DNA of 64,000 bases, from the NCBI GenBank assembly GCA_051252005.1, contig JBPOEZ010000006.1, positions 140,786 through 204,785 of the forward strand, given 5' to 3'. The notes beneath the pieces were generated by a model. That model saw only the letters and a list, made by a program, of their open reading frames with translations. It had not been told where the DNA came from and searched no databases. This document shows positions 52,531-61,039 of the stretch, piece by piece. A program made the translations under genes and the position numbers. Source of the stretch: JACOMS01 sp051252005 (GTDB lineage: Bacteria; Pseudomonadota; Alphaproteobacteria; Caulobacterales; Maricaulaceae). Each line of letters starts with the position of its first letter. Position 1 is the first letter of the stretch.

Positions 52531-55095
52531 ATGAAACAGACAATTTTTGCGACCGTGTCTGCCGCTTTGTTGTTTCTAACTCTGGCTATATTTCCAGCCT
52601 CAGTCGCAGCTCAGTCAACGACAGAGGCGGAAATGAACGCTTTGGTGTCTCATCTCACCCGAACCCAGCCCAACATCACGAAGCTCTATGAAGATGAGAA
52701 AAAGAAATATGAGAAGTGGGAGAAAGATCTCGGGAAAACGGCCGATAGTTACACGCAAAGTCATATGGATGCGGTTTTTGGTAAAGATAAACTAAAGTCC
52801 TCTGATGTCCTTCTCATCCTAAAGGTCACCGAAGCGGTAATCGCTGGAGACTTTGAATATGCTGGGGAAACTTTATCTGATAATGTTACGAAATGTCCGC
52901 CCAAACTTGGGTGCTATTTGAAGGCGATGAAGGCCATTAAAGTTCCCGTAGCCAATCAAATCAAACGTTGGGATCAAGAAATCTATCAAACCCAGTCTTA
53001 TAAATATTTCCGTTACGACCTTGCCCACCTGACTACATTTGAAGAGATGGTAAGAGGACGTTCTGACTACAGAGACTTCCAAGCTTATGTGCCCAGTTAC
53101 ATGGTTAGCCCGCTTCGCAATGACCCCAATATTGGCAATGAAATGTCCGCGCTTTACATCCAAATGGTGGCGCGGGAACAGCTTATTAAGAATACATGGC
53201 TAGGCCAAGCCGGCAGGCGCCTTATTTCGGTAACGCCTGAGGAGAAAAAGTTTAATGCCGCCATGACCCGTAGAGATGCTTTTGGCGTGCTCTTGTGGGG
53301 GGAACCGTGGCTTGAAGGTCATCAAAATCGGCCATGGTGGCAATTTGGGTCCACTGGCGATAATACAGCAAAGTGGCGAAGCCACCTCGGGTTTGCCCCA
53401 GGGGATAAAAATACGGATGCAGAGCAGGCCATTTTCAATCATTTTCTATACACGGTGACGGAGCCTAAACGCGAAGACTATATGATGGATTTAGTCACGT
53501 ATTACATTGAACCCCTAATAGAAAAAGAAGCAAGAAAACAGGTCCGAGAAACTGACGAAGCTATCGCGGAAGCATTACAAAAATCTATGACAAATATGGG
53601 TAACGCGTCGAGGCAGGCGGCGTTTAAAGCCCGCGAAGCCGAATACAGAAAATACCTTGATGACGGGCTGGCAAATGGCACGACTTTTCTACCTGCCAGC
53701 ATAAAGCCGGATACAGCTCATGTAATGGGCATGCAGGCGGTGGCCGATAAAAAGTCATATCAGGACCTTATCATCTCACTACATGCCCGCGCTGTGAAAG
53801 AGCGCGCCGCGCTAGCCGCTGAGGCCGCGGCGAGGCAAGCGAAGAGTGACGCGCTAGATCAAGCGTTTGTGACGCAGGGTGGTGAAGTGTCCAACTCGGA
53901 TGAGGTAATAGGCAATAATGTACCTGCAGATCTGCGGCCTGTTGAGGAAGAAGAGGTTGTGCCAGCAGACACAGCATCCGACCCGATAGTCTTGGTGGAA
54001 CCAGTGATCGTTCGGGCCCCGCGTGTTGGCGTAACCCGCCGAAACTGTTTAATGGCGTATGATTTTTCCCAACATAAAAATGCCGATATGCTGGCTTTGT
54101 TGCCTGATTATTTACAGTCAGACGCGCGGGGGCATCTGAGTGCCAAAGATAGCACTGCGAAGGAGTTTGACTTCCTTCTCAGTTTGGCAAGCGATATTTG
54201 CAGACCAGGTGGGACGGAACTGCCGATTGTAGCTGTTCCGGAACAGATTAAGCCAGAGCCTGCGCCCGATGAGGAGGATGAGTGGGGTGATGTTAATGAT
54301 GTGGATGACATTATCGTTTCAAACCTGTCTGAACAAGAAAAGTGGGCCAAACGGGAGGCCTATGCCGCAAAATCCGATCAAGACGCGGCACGGTCAGAAG
54401 ATCGTTTTAACCGTCAATATGCATCAGCAGAAGCCCGCCGCCAAGAGGAGGCGAGGATGGCGCGGGAGAAAGCGGCGAAGCGCGCAGAGGCAATGGCGGC
54501 ATTGTCACAAGGCCTGACCGCTATAGCCTCGCAGATGCAAGACGCCGATCGCCAGAGCACGGCAGACGCTCAGCGCAACGCACAAGCGTATGATACAAGC
54601 GGCTTACAGAAACAGGCTCAAGAGCGGGCGAGTTTTATTAATTCGTGCGTACGAGGAAAATCCACGCCGGGTTTTCCGTCTATGGACCCTGCAGGCGACA
54701 GATATATGTGCGGACAAGAATTCAGCGCACGGAAAAATGGCACATATAATGACGACAATAGTTACGCAGAAAAGCTTAAGCGCCAACAGCAACAGACGGC
54801 TCAAAGACGCGCAGATGATCAAACCCAACGATCAAGGAGCGGAAACGATTCGGCACGCGCCGTCCGTGAGCGTGTCTTCGCCAAAAAGCAATGCGGATGT
54901 TACCGTGCGGGTAAACGACTAGGCGCGCAATTGGGGCAAGATGCTTCGAGTGGGATTCCGACGGATCAAAGACCTGAACAGTGCGCTGCGATGCATGGAA
55001 TGGGGAATGCTCCGCCGTGGCGGATGGGCGTCTTTGATGGGAAACGGAACGAAACCGACAGAACTGTCGCACATATGTGCAGATTTGGAACTTAG
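52531..55095 (+). CDS. large exported protein of unknown function
   Basis: 854 residues with a signal peptide ending near VAAQ. The first 420 residues are helix-rich with a Trp-rich stretch (WGEPWLEGHQNRPWWQFG, about 253-270). An acidic linker (VEEEEVV) follows, then a coiled coil about 600-690 (Ala/Arg/Glu-rich, EARRQEEARMAREKAAKRA), and a C-terminal cysteine-rich tail with CGCYRAGKRLG and a final HMCRFGT. No known domain recognised. Preceded by GAGGCAAGGT; third of the three-gene exported cluster, 46 bases after its neighbour. Confidence 0.75.
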   Translation: MKQTIFATVSAALLFLTLAIFPASVAAQSTTEAEMNALVSHLTRTQPNITKLYEDEKKKYEKWEKDLGKTADSYTQSHMDAVFGKDKLKSSDVLLILKVTEAVIAGDFEYAGETLSDNVTKCPPKLGCYLKAMKAIKVPVANQIKRWDQEIYQTQSYKYFRYDLAHLTTFEEMVRGRSDYRDFQAYVPSYMVSPLRNDPNIGNEMSALYIQMVAREQLIKNTWLGQAGRRLISVTPEEKKFNAAMTRRDAFGVLLWGEPWLEGHQNRPWWQFGSTGDNTAKWRSHLGFAPGDKNTDAEQAIFNHFLYTVTEPKREDYMMDLVTYYIEPLIEKEARKQVRETDEAIAEALQKSMTNMGNASRQAAFKAREAEYRKYLDDGLANGTTFLPASIKPDTAHVMGMQAVADKKSYQDLIISLHARAVKERAALAAEAAARQAKSDALDQAFVTQGGEVSNSDEVIGNNVPADLRPVEEEEVVPADTASDPIVLVEPVIVRAPRVGVTRRNCLMAYDFSQHKNADMLALLPDYLQSDARGHLSAKDSTAKEFDFLLSLASDICRPGGTELPIVAVPEQIKPEPAPDEEDEWGDVNDVDDIIVSNLSEQEKWAKREAYAAKSDQDAARSEDRFNRQYASAEARRQEEARMAREKAAKRAEAMAALSQGLTAIASQMQDADRQSTADAQRNAQAYDTSGLQKQAQERASFINSCVRGKSTPGFPSMDPAGDRYMCGQEFSARKNGTYNDDNSYAEKLKRQQQQTAQRRADDQTQRSRSGNDSARAVRERVFAKKQCGCYRAGKRLGAQLGQDASSGIPTDQRPEQCAAMHGMGNAPPWRMGVFDGKRNETDRTVAHMCRFGT

Positions 55096-55194
55096 CCTTG
55101 TTGTCAATCGTAGCTGGCTAATTTTAACGTCTTTAGGATTGCCCAATCCGGCAAGGCTCGCTAGTAGAGATGCCTAAGTTACGGGAGACTCGCT

Positions 55195-56499
55195 ATGAGC
55201 GCGATTGAAGAGCAGGGCACAGCCCACCTTTCCAACTATTTCACGCAGTCACTGGCCGAACGCGATCCAGAGCTTTGGGCGTCGATGCAGGATGAACTGC
55301 ACCGTCAGCAACATGAAATTGAACTGATTGCCTCTGAGAACATTGTCTCCAAAGCCGTCCTCGAAGCGCAAGGCTCTGTACTCACCAACAAATATGCTGA
55401 AGGGTACCCTGGGAAACGTTATTATGGCGGCTGCCAGTACGTCGATGTGGCGGAAAATCTCGCCATCGAGCGTGCGAAACAAATTTTTGATTGCGGTTTT
55501 GCCAATGTGCAGCCCAATTCTGGCTCACAAGCTAACCAGGGGGTTTTCCTCGCACTTCTACAGCCCGGCGATACCATCATGGGGATGGATCTCGCGTCCG
55601 GCGGCCACCTCACACACGGCGCTCCGCCTAACATGTCCGGCAAGTGGTTTAACGCGGTCACCTACGGCGTCCGCGAAGATACCCACCTCGTTGACTTCGA
55701 CGAAGTCGAGCGGCTCGCGCTTGAACATAAACCCAAAATGATCATTTGCGGCGGGTCTGCTTATCCACGCCAGATCGACTTTAAACGCTTCCGCGAAATC
55801 GCGGATATGGTCGGCGCTTACCTTCACGTTGACATGGCGCACTTTGCTGGCCTTGTGGCAGGCGGAACGCACCCAAGCCCGTTCCCGCACGCACATGTCG
55901 CGACCACAACAACCCACAAAACACTCCGTGGTCCGCGCGGCGGAATGATTTTGACTAACGACGAAAAGCTAGCCAAGAAGTTCAATTCGGCCATTTTTCC
56001 AGGCCTCCAAGGCGGGCCACTTATGCATGTGATCGCAGGAAAAGCGGCTGCCTTTGCTGACGCGCTCAAGCCTGAGTTTAAAGCCTATTCACAGCGCGTT
56101 ATCGATAATTGTCGTGCCATGGCGGAAGTTTTAGTCGATGCCGGATATGCCGTCGTCTCAGGCGGTACGGACACGCACCTAGCGCTGATCGACCTCTCGC
56201 CAAAAGGCGTGAAAGGCAACGCCGCCGAGAAAGCACTGGGCCGCGCCTATATCACCTGTAACAAAAATGGCATTCCGTTTGACAAAGAGAAGTTCACAAT
56301 TACGTCGGGCATTCGAGTCGGGTCTCCTGCGGGAACCACGCGTGGTTTTGGCCCAGAGGAATTCCGCGAGGTTGGCCGTCTCATGGCAGAAGTGCTCGAC
56401 GCGCTCGCTGAAAACCCAAAAGGCAATCCCGAGGTTGAAGAATCGGTTAAGCAGCGTGTGATCGCGCTTACCAGCCGCTTTCCGATTTATACGGAGTAG
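55195..56499 (+). CDS. glyA: serine hydroxymethyltransferase
   Basis: Interconverts serine and glycine with tetrahydrofolate, the main source of one-carbon units. 434 residues. PLP lysine Lys242 in TTTTHKTLRGPRGG; IELIASENIVS, NKYAEGYPGKRYYGG and VRVGSPAGTTRGF-type C-terminal motif are all present. GGGAG precedes the ATG. Supplies glycine that HemA uses. Confidence 0.98.
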   Translation: MSAIEEQGTAHLSNYFTQSLAERDPELWASMQDELHRQQHEIELIASENIVSKAVLEAQGSVLTNKYAEGYPGKRYYGGCQYVDVAENLAIERAKQIFDCGFANVQPNSGSQANQGVFLALLQPGDTIMGMDLASGGHLTHGAPPNMSGKWFNAVTYGVREDTHLVDFDEVERLALEHKPKMIICGGSAYPRQIDFKRFREIADMVGAYLHVDMAHFAGLVAGGTHPSPFPHAHVATTTTHKTLRGPRGGMILTNDEKLAKKFNSAIFPGLQGGPLMHVIAGKAAAFADALKPEFKAYSQRVIDNCRAMAEVLVDAGYAVVSGGTDTHLALIDLSPKGVKGNAAEKALGRAYITCNKNGIPFDKEKFTITSGIRVGSPAGTTRGFGPEEFREVGRLMAEVLDALAENPKGNPEVEESVKQRVIALTSRFPIYTE

Positions 56500-56561
56500 G
56501 TAATATTTCTCAAGCTGTTTGAAGCCGGTGGTTGCTTTATTTGGTAGCCTTTCTCTCAGTC

Positions 56562-56707
56562 ATCATTCCCGCGAAAGCGGGAACCCATCTCTATGCCGTT
56601 CGAAAGAATAATGGAGATGCCCTGTTTGGGAATTTCGGCCGTTGGCTGTTCTACTTTTATTAAATTGTGAAATTCGGGTGATGGGTTCCCGCTTTCGCGG
56701 GAATGAT
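56562..56707. repeat. 146-base palindromic element with perfect 28-base ends
   Basis: Left arm 56562-56589 and right arm 56680-56707 are exact inverse complements. Each arm also contains its own small hairpin (CCCGC GAAA GCGGG). The centre is A+T-rich. It fills the gap between convergent glyA and the thioesterase gene and could terminate both. The ATTCCCGCGAAAGCGGGAA-type ends are common in proteobacterial REP and MITE elements. Confidence 0.8.
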
Positions 56708-56746
56708 AGTAGGGAGGAACAGTCTATATTAATTTACTTCCAGCTA

Positions 56747-57163
56747 TTATTTCGAAGGAACCACATAGGTCACTGTCGCGCGGCTTGAGAGCTTTTCATT
56801 GCCCTCTGCGCGCATATCTACGGTAGTTACAGCGAGGTTTTTACCGAGCTTTATGAGCTTTGCATCGGCTATGACGGCTTTGCCGATACAGGGACGCAGG
56901 AAGTCAATGTTGAGATTTGACGTCACTGCCATCGGGATAATGCCTGTGCGGGTGAAAATGGCGACATAGGCGGCGTGATCGGCGAGAGCCATTTGTGTGG
57001 GCCCAGAGATGTAGCCTCCGGGGCGTAAATGACGGTGGTCGACTTGTTGCCGCATTTGAACAAAGTCATTCTTTACAACGGGATAGGACGGGAATGTTTC
57101 ATCCCGGCCTGGAAACATGGAATCAAAGAAGGCTTCAAGCTCTTCTGATGTTACTTTACTCAT
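56747..57163 (-). CDS. PaaI-like hotdog thioesterase
   Basis: 138 residues, one hotdog domain. The central helix region RPGGYISGPTQMALADHAAYVAIF and VTSNLNIDFLRPC are the PaaI/4HBT pattern; the active-site acidic residue would be in the ALADHA segment. Probably hydrolyses an acyl-CoA. Last gene of the operon with the VOC and FAH genes, 12 bases after FAH. Confidence 0.87.
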   Translation of the reverse strand: MSKVTSEELEAFFDSMFPGRDETFPSYPVVKNDFVQMRQQVDHRHLRPGGYISGPTQMALADHAAYVAIFTRTGIIPMAVTSNLNIDFLRPCIGKAVIADAKLIKLGKNLAVTTVDMRAEGNEKLSSRATVTYVVPSK

Positions 57164-57175
57164 AAAAATATCCGG

Positions 57176-58186
57176 TTATTTCTTGTATTTAACAACCGTA
57201 TTTTCTATGCGGCCAAAAATAGACTGACCTTTTTTATCGTTCATTTCAATGGCCACTTTGTCGCCAAACTTCATGAATTCCGTTGTGACTTCGCCGGTTT
57301 GAATTTTCTCGATCATTCGGATTTCAGCAATGCAGCTATAACCGTTACCGCCATCTTCAATTTTCTTACCAGGGCCGCCTTCAAGTTGATTTGACACTGT
57401 GCCGGAGCCAATGATCGTACCAGCACAAAGCTTACGCGTCCGCGCGGCGTGAGCAACCAGATCAGCCATATTAAACGTCATATCGACACCGGCATTGGCC
57501 TTGCCGAACGGTTTCTCATTATACTCGACTAATAATGGCAGGTGGATGGTGTTTCCTTTCCAGTCTTTGCCAAGCTCGTCGGGCGTTACGGCAACAGGAG
57601 AGAACGCAGAAGACGCTTTCCCGTGAAAGAAGCCAAAGCCTTTTTGGAGCTCGTTAGGGATAAGACCGCGCAGGGACACATCATTGACGAGCATCACAAG
57701 CTTAATGTGTTTTGTGGCCTCTTTTGATGTTACGGCCATTGGCACATCGTCGGTGATTACGGTGATTTCGGCTTCCATATCGATACCGAAGGCTTCGTCT
57801 TCCGCTACAATATCATCACGCGGGCCAATAAAAGTATCGGAGCCGCCCTGATACATAAGAGGATCTGTGTAGAAGCTCTCTGGTACAACGGCACCTCGCG
57901 CTTTACGGACAAGCTCGACATGGTTGATGTAGGCGGATCCGTCTGCCCATTGGTAGGCACGGGGTAGGGGCGAGGCGCAGGCGTCTTGGCTAAAGGCGAA
58001 ATCATCGGCTTCGCCTTTGTTCAGCGCATCATATTTAGCTTCAAGCTTGGGTTCGCACTCGGCCCAATTATCAAGCGCTTCTTGAAGGGTCGATGCGATT
58101 TCGCCTGCATCACAGGCACGGGTGAGATCTTTTGAGACAATGATAAGGTGGCCGTCACGGCCAAATTTTAGAGATGCGAGTTTCAT
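57176..58186 (-). CDS. fumarylacetoacetate hydrolase family protein
   Basis: 336 residues from MKLASLKFGRDGHLIIVS, with AAGGAAAAC upstream; an in-frame ATG at 58264 lies inside the VOC gene and is rejected. Metal-binding FAH motifs: FGIDMEAEITVIT, LVNDVSLR, KPFGKANAGVDMTFN, CAGTIIGSGTVSN and FMKFGDKVAIEM. In homogentisate (tyrosine) degradation this enzyme splits fumarylacetoacetate; the VOC partner is consistent with an aromatic catabolic operon, but no hppD or hmgA is in view, so the substrate stays open. Confidence 0.9.
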   Translation of the reverse strand: MKLASLKFGRDGHLIIVSKDLTRACDAGEIASTLQEALDNWAECEPKLEAKYDALNKGEADDFAFSQDACASPLPRAYQWADGSAYINHVELVRKARGAVVPESFYTDPLMYQGGSDTFIGPRDDIVAEDEAFGIDMEAEITVITDDVPMAVTSKEATKHIKLVMLVNDVSLRGLIPNELQKGFGFFHGKASSAFSPVAVTPDELGKDWKGNTIHLPLLVEYNEKPFGKANAGVDMTFNMADLVAHAARTRKLCAGTIIGSGTVSNQLEGGPGKKIEDGGNGYSCIAEIRMIEKIQTGEVTTEFMKFGDKVAIEMNDKKGQSIFGRIENTVVKYKK

Positions 58187-58223
58187 AGTGTTTTCCTTAT
58201 TTTTTGTGAGCGTGCGTGAAACC

Positions 58224-58772
58224 CTAGGTTTCCGCAGCAATCTTTTCGTGAAGCCACGCTGCATGGCGCGGTGCTTTTTTTGTTTCCGACCACTCTTTGA
58301 GCATAGTAGGCGCGACCTCGTGCAGTTGTTTCATCTGCTCCGGCGTGCCGATATCGGCCACAAGCTCGAGGCGGTGCCCGTTGGGATCAAAGAAATAGAT
58401 TGATTTGAAAATGCCGTGATGGGTCGGGCCCAAGACGTCCAAGCCGTTGTCCTCAAGGTGAGCCTTCGCTAACAGCAGAGCATCTAGGCTTTCGACTCGC
58501 ATAGCAATGTGTTGCACCCATATCGGGGTGTTGTGATCTCTGTCCATATCAGGCTGTTCTGGCAATTCAAAAAAAGCGAGAACATTATCATTCCCGGCAT
58601 CTAAGAAAATATGCATATAGGGATCGTAAGCGCCTGTTGAGGGGACGTGATCTTCCGCAATGGCAAGCTGAAAATCCATGCCAAGAACGCCATTGTAAAA
58701 TTCTACAGTCTCTTTGGCGTCTTTGCATCTATAGGCCACATGGTGGAAGCCTTGGATTGTTGGTGTAGTCAT
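58224..58772 (-). CDS. VOC (glyoxalase/dioxygenase) family protein
   Basis: 182 residues from MTTPTIQGFHHVAYRCKD, GGAGC six bases upstream; alternative ATG at 58784. Two beta-alpha-beta-beta-beta modules: FHHVAYRCKDAKETVEFYNGVLG with a His metal ligand, WVQHIAMRV with a second His, and SIYFFDPNGHRLELVAD with the Glu ligand. It could be a dioxygenase, isomerase or glyoxalase-like lyase. First gene of the operon under the MarR regulator. Confidence 0.87.
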   Translation of the reverse strand: MTTPTIQGFHHVAYRCKDAKETVEFYNGVLGMDFQLAIAEDHVPSTGAYDPYMHIFLDAGNDNVLAFFELPEQPDMDRDHNTPIWVQHIAMRVESLDALLLAKAHLEDNGLDVLGPTHHGIFKSIYFFDPNGHRLELVADIGTPEQMKQLHEVAPTMLKEWSETKKAPRHAAWLHEKIAAET

Positions 58773-58792
58773 ATTGTGCTCCATACATATAG

Positions 58793-58822
58793 TTGTTGCA
58801 CAAACCAGTTGCTTGTGCAACT
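58793..58822. promoter_or_regulatory. paired palindromic operator for the divergent MarR regulator
   Basis: In the 57-base interval between the VOC and marR starts: TTGT-TGC-ACAA at 58793-58803 and AGTTGC-TTGT-GCAACT at 58807-58822 (perfect six-base arms). GTTGCACAA and TTGTGCAAC are also exact inverse complements of each other across the gap. Position and symmetry fit autoregulatory MarR operators. Confidence 0.65.
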
Positions 58823-58829
58823 ATTATTC

Positions 58830-59255
58830 ATGACCTTTAATATTGATACTTTTCTACCGTTTCAGCTTTCCCGCATTACAAATCAACTCAGCCGTGATTT
58901 GGCGCAAGTCTATGAAAAGAAGTATGAAATTACACGTTCACAATGGCGAGTTATGGCTGTCCTCACAAGTGGCCCGCAAACGGCGCAGCATATATCCGCC
59001 ATGACCGTTATGGATAAAAGCGTCATAAGCAGAGGTGTGAAGGAACTGATAGCAAAATCATATGTCCGCCGCGAAGCCAGCCAAAGTGACGGCAGGTCAG
59101 CCCCTTTAAGACTAACGCCAAACGGCCAACGTATAGCCAACGAGATCGGAAGGCTGGTTATGGAGGCCGAGCGCGTTTTCAAATCAAACCTATCCCGCGA
59201 AGAGCAAGAACAGCTTGACCACATCATCCTGCGTCTGCAAAAGCCGTTGCCATGA
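58830..59255 (+). CDS. MarR family transcriptional regulator
   Basis: 141 residues from MTFNIDTFLPFQLSRI; the frame runs upstream to 58647 but that part overlaps the divergent gene. Winged-helix core: WRVMAVLTSGPQTAQHISAMTVMDKSVISRGVKEL (recognition helix; quoted in part), YVRREASQSDGRSAPLRLT wing. It probably represses the VOC-FAH-thioesterase operon and itself through the palindromes at 58793-58822; ligand unknown. Overlaps the next gene by four bases. Confidence 0.9.
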   Translation: MTFNIDTFLPFQLSRITNQLSRDLAQVYEKKYEITRSQWRVMAVLTSGPQTAQHISAMTVMDKSVISRGVKELIAKSYVRREASQSDGRSAPLRLTPNGQRIANEIGRLVMEAERVFKSNLSREEQEQLDHIILRLQKPLP

Positions 59256-60937
59256 TAGACTACAATCACGAGAAAACTCTAAATGACGCTCTTGCCGCCT
59301 TGCAAGTTGGGGATGCTTCAGCCGCTACAAGGCTTTGCCGCCTTGCGACTGAGCGCCGACCAAGCGATGCGGAAGGGTGGTCAATTTTAGGCCTTGCTCT
59401 CGCCGGTGATGAAGGCGTGGTAGCACTCGAGAAGGCTGTCTCAATGGAGCCCCGCGAGCCAAGATGGTATTTACATCTCGGTAGGGGTCTCGCTAATCGT
59501 GGTCAAAACGTGCGAGCTGAGCAAGCGTTTTCGAATGCAGCTGAACTGTCACGCGGTCATCCAGAGGCCATGAAAGGTTGGGCTAACAGCCTTATGGTAC
59601 TTGAACGCTATGCTGATGCGGCTCAGATTTATCGCCGAATTTTAGGGCAACAGCAATCTCCGGAATTATGGATCAAAGCCGGCGACGCCCTCATGGGCGC
59701 CATGGATACAGTCAATGCAGTGAAAGCTTATCAGCGGGCCTATCCAGAAGATACACGCCCTGCCTCTATGAATGCTAAACTGGCTGACCTAAATATACTT
59801 CTTAATCACTATGATGAAGCCGAACGATTTAACACGGCAGTTTTAACGAAAACGCCTGATGACGCAGATGCTGGTTTAAGACAGGCAAATATACTCCGTT
59901 GGCGCGGAGATCATGCGGCCGCGCTGACTATGCAGCAGGCCTCTTGGAATAAGAACAAATCACATACAGGGCTTATTGCTGCTTTATTAGATGATAAGGA
60001 TGTTGCAGTTCTTGATGCGGCGCTTAGCGTAGTTGAGAACGATCAAGCCGATTTAACTGGAAGGCGGCGCATTTGTTTTGCTTTAGCTCGGCACTATGAC
60101 CGTGCTGGGGATCTAGGACAAGCTTGGCACTATGCCGATTTAGCGAACAGTTGTTATAATGACGGGATCGATTACAGGGCCGAAGAGCACGAAGGGCAAC
60201 TCCATAAAGCCATTGCTGCTTACCAAAAATTTAAGGGGGCACCCGCTCAAGACACCAATATGGTTTATGTGATGGGCCCGCCGCGATGCGGGGGATCACT
60301 ATTACAAACCATTTTATGTCGCGCTGAGGGTGTAAACTCCGTTGGAGAGCGAGGCGCTTTGCTGGGCTGGCTTATCCCGGGTCTTGAAGACTTTCAAGCA
60401 CTGGAGTCCCGTTTGCCTGATCTCGCTAAGGCCGACATAGCCGGGATGGCCCGCGCAGAAGGCGAAGCCAAAGTCTATGTCGATAAAACCTCGCCGCACA
60501 TTATTGTGGCAGGTTTGCTGGCAAAGATACACGAAGGCGCGCAGTTCGTGATTCCAGTTCGTAATAAAGCTGACATGATCGTCTCTATGTACTTTCACGA
60601 TTTTCCGCCGCAATTCGTCTACACACGATCTGTGAAGGGCATTGCTGATTATTTGGCTTTTCAGGACAATGCCGCATTGGCTTGGCGAGAGGCTGGCCTT
60701 AACATCATCGAACATGATCATGATGCGTTTGTTCAGAGCCCGGAGACGCAGGGAGAGGCCCTATTCAAGGCTTTAGGGTGGCAATGGTCAAGCTCGATGC
60801 TGAATACCGATCAATCAGACACGATTGTGCGCACCTTCTCTGCTCGGCAAGTTAGAGGCGGCGTGAGTAAAAAATATGCGGGGCGGGGCGCGCGTTATGC
60901 GGAATATCTAAAACAGGCTGGTTTTACCGCTGTTTAG
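59252..60937 (+). CDS. tetratricopeptide-repeat sulfotransferase-family protein
   Basis: 561 residues. N-terminal two thirds: TPR units (about 8-330, e.g. AEGWSILGLALAGDEG, EPRWYLHLGRGLANRG, PEAMKGWANSLMVLERYADAA). C-terminal part: sulfotransferase-like domain with the PAPS 5'-phosphosulfate loop as GPPRCGGSLLQ (about 341-351, where PRSGTT is usual), DKTSPHI, and IPVRNKADMIVSMYFHDF for the 3'-phosphate site. Coupled to marR by an ATGA overlap. The acceptor is unknown; relatives sulfate sugars or proteins. Confidence 0.85.
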   Translation: MIDYNHEKTLNDALAALQVGDASAATRLCRLATERRPSDAEGWSILGLALAGDEGVVALEKAVSMEPREPRWYLHLGRGLANRGQNVRAEQAFSNAAELSRGHPEAMKGWANSLMVLERYADAAQIYRRILGQQQSPELWIKAGDALMGAMDTVNAVKAYQRAYPEDTRPASMNAKLADLNILLNHYDEAERFNTAVLTKTPDDADAGLRQANILRWRGDHAAALTMQQASWNKNKSHTGLIAALLDDKDVAVLDAALSVVENDQADLTGRRRICFALARHYDRAGDLGQAWHYADLANSCYNDGIDYRAEEHEGQLHKAIAAYQKFKGAPAQDTNMVYVMGPPRCGGSLLQTILCRAEGVNSVGERGALLGWLIPGLEDFQALESRLPDLAKADIAGMARAEGEAKVYVDKTSPHIIVAGLLAKIHEGAQFVIPVRNKADMIVSMYFHDFPPQFVYTRSVKGIADYLAFQDNAALAWREAGLNIIEHDHDAFVQSPETQGEALFKALGWQWSSSMLNTDQSDTIVRTFSARQVRGGVSKKYAGRGARYAEYLKQAGFTAV

Positions 60938-61039
60938 ACTGGACTTTTCTCTGCGATACCCTAAAGCGGCGGAAAATGACTTTAAATGGCCAAGATGCTT
61001 TTAACAAAGCCGCGCCGTAACTTACATGCCGAGACTTCC

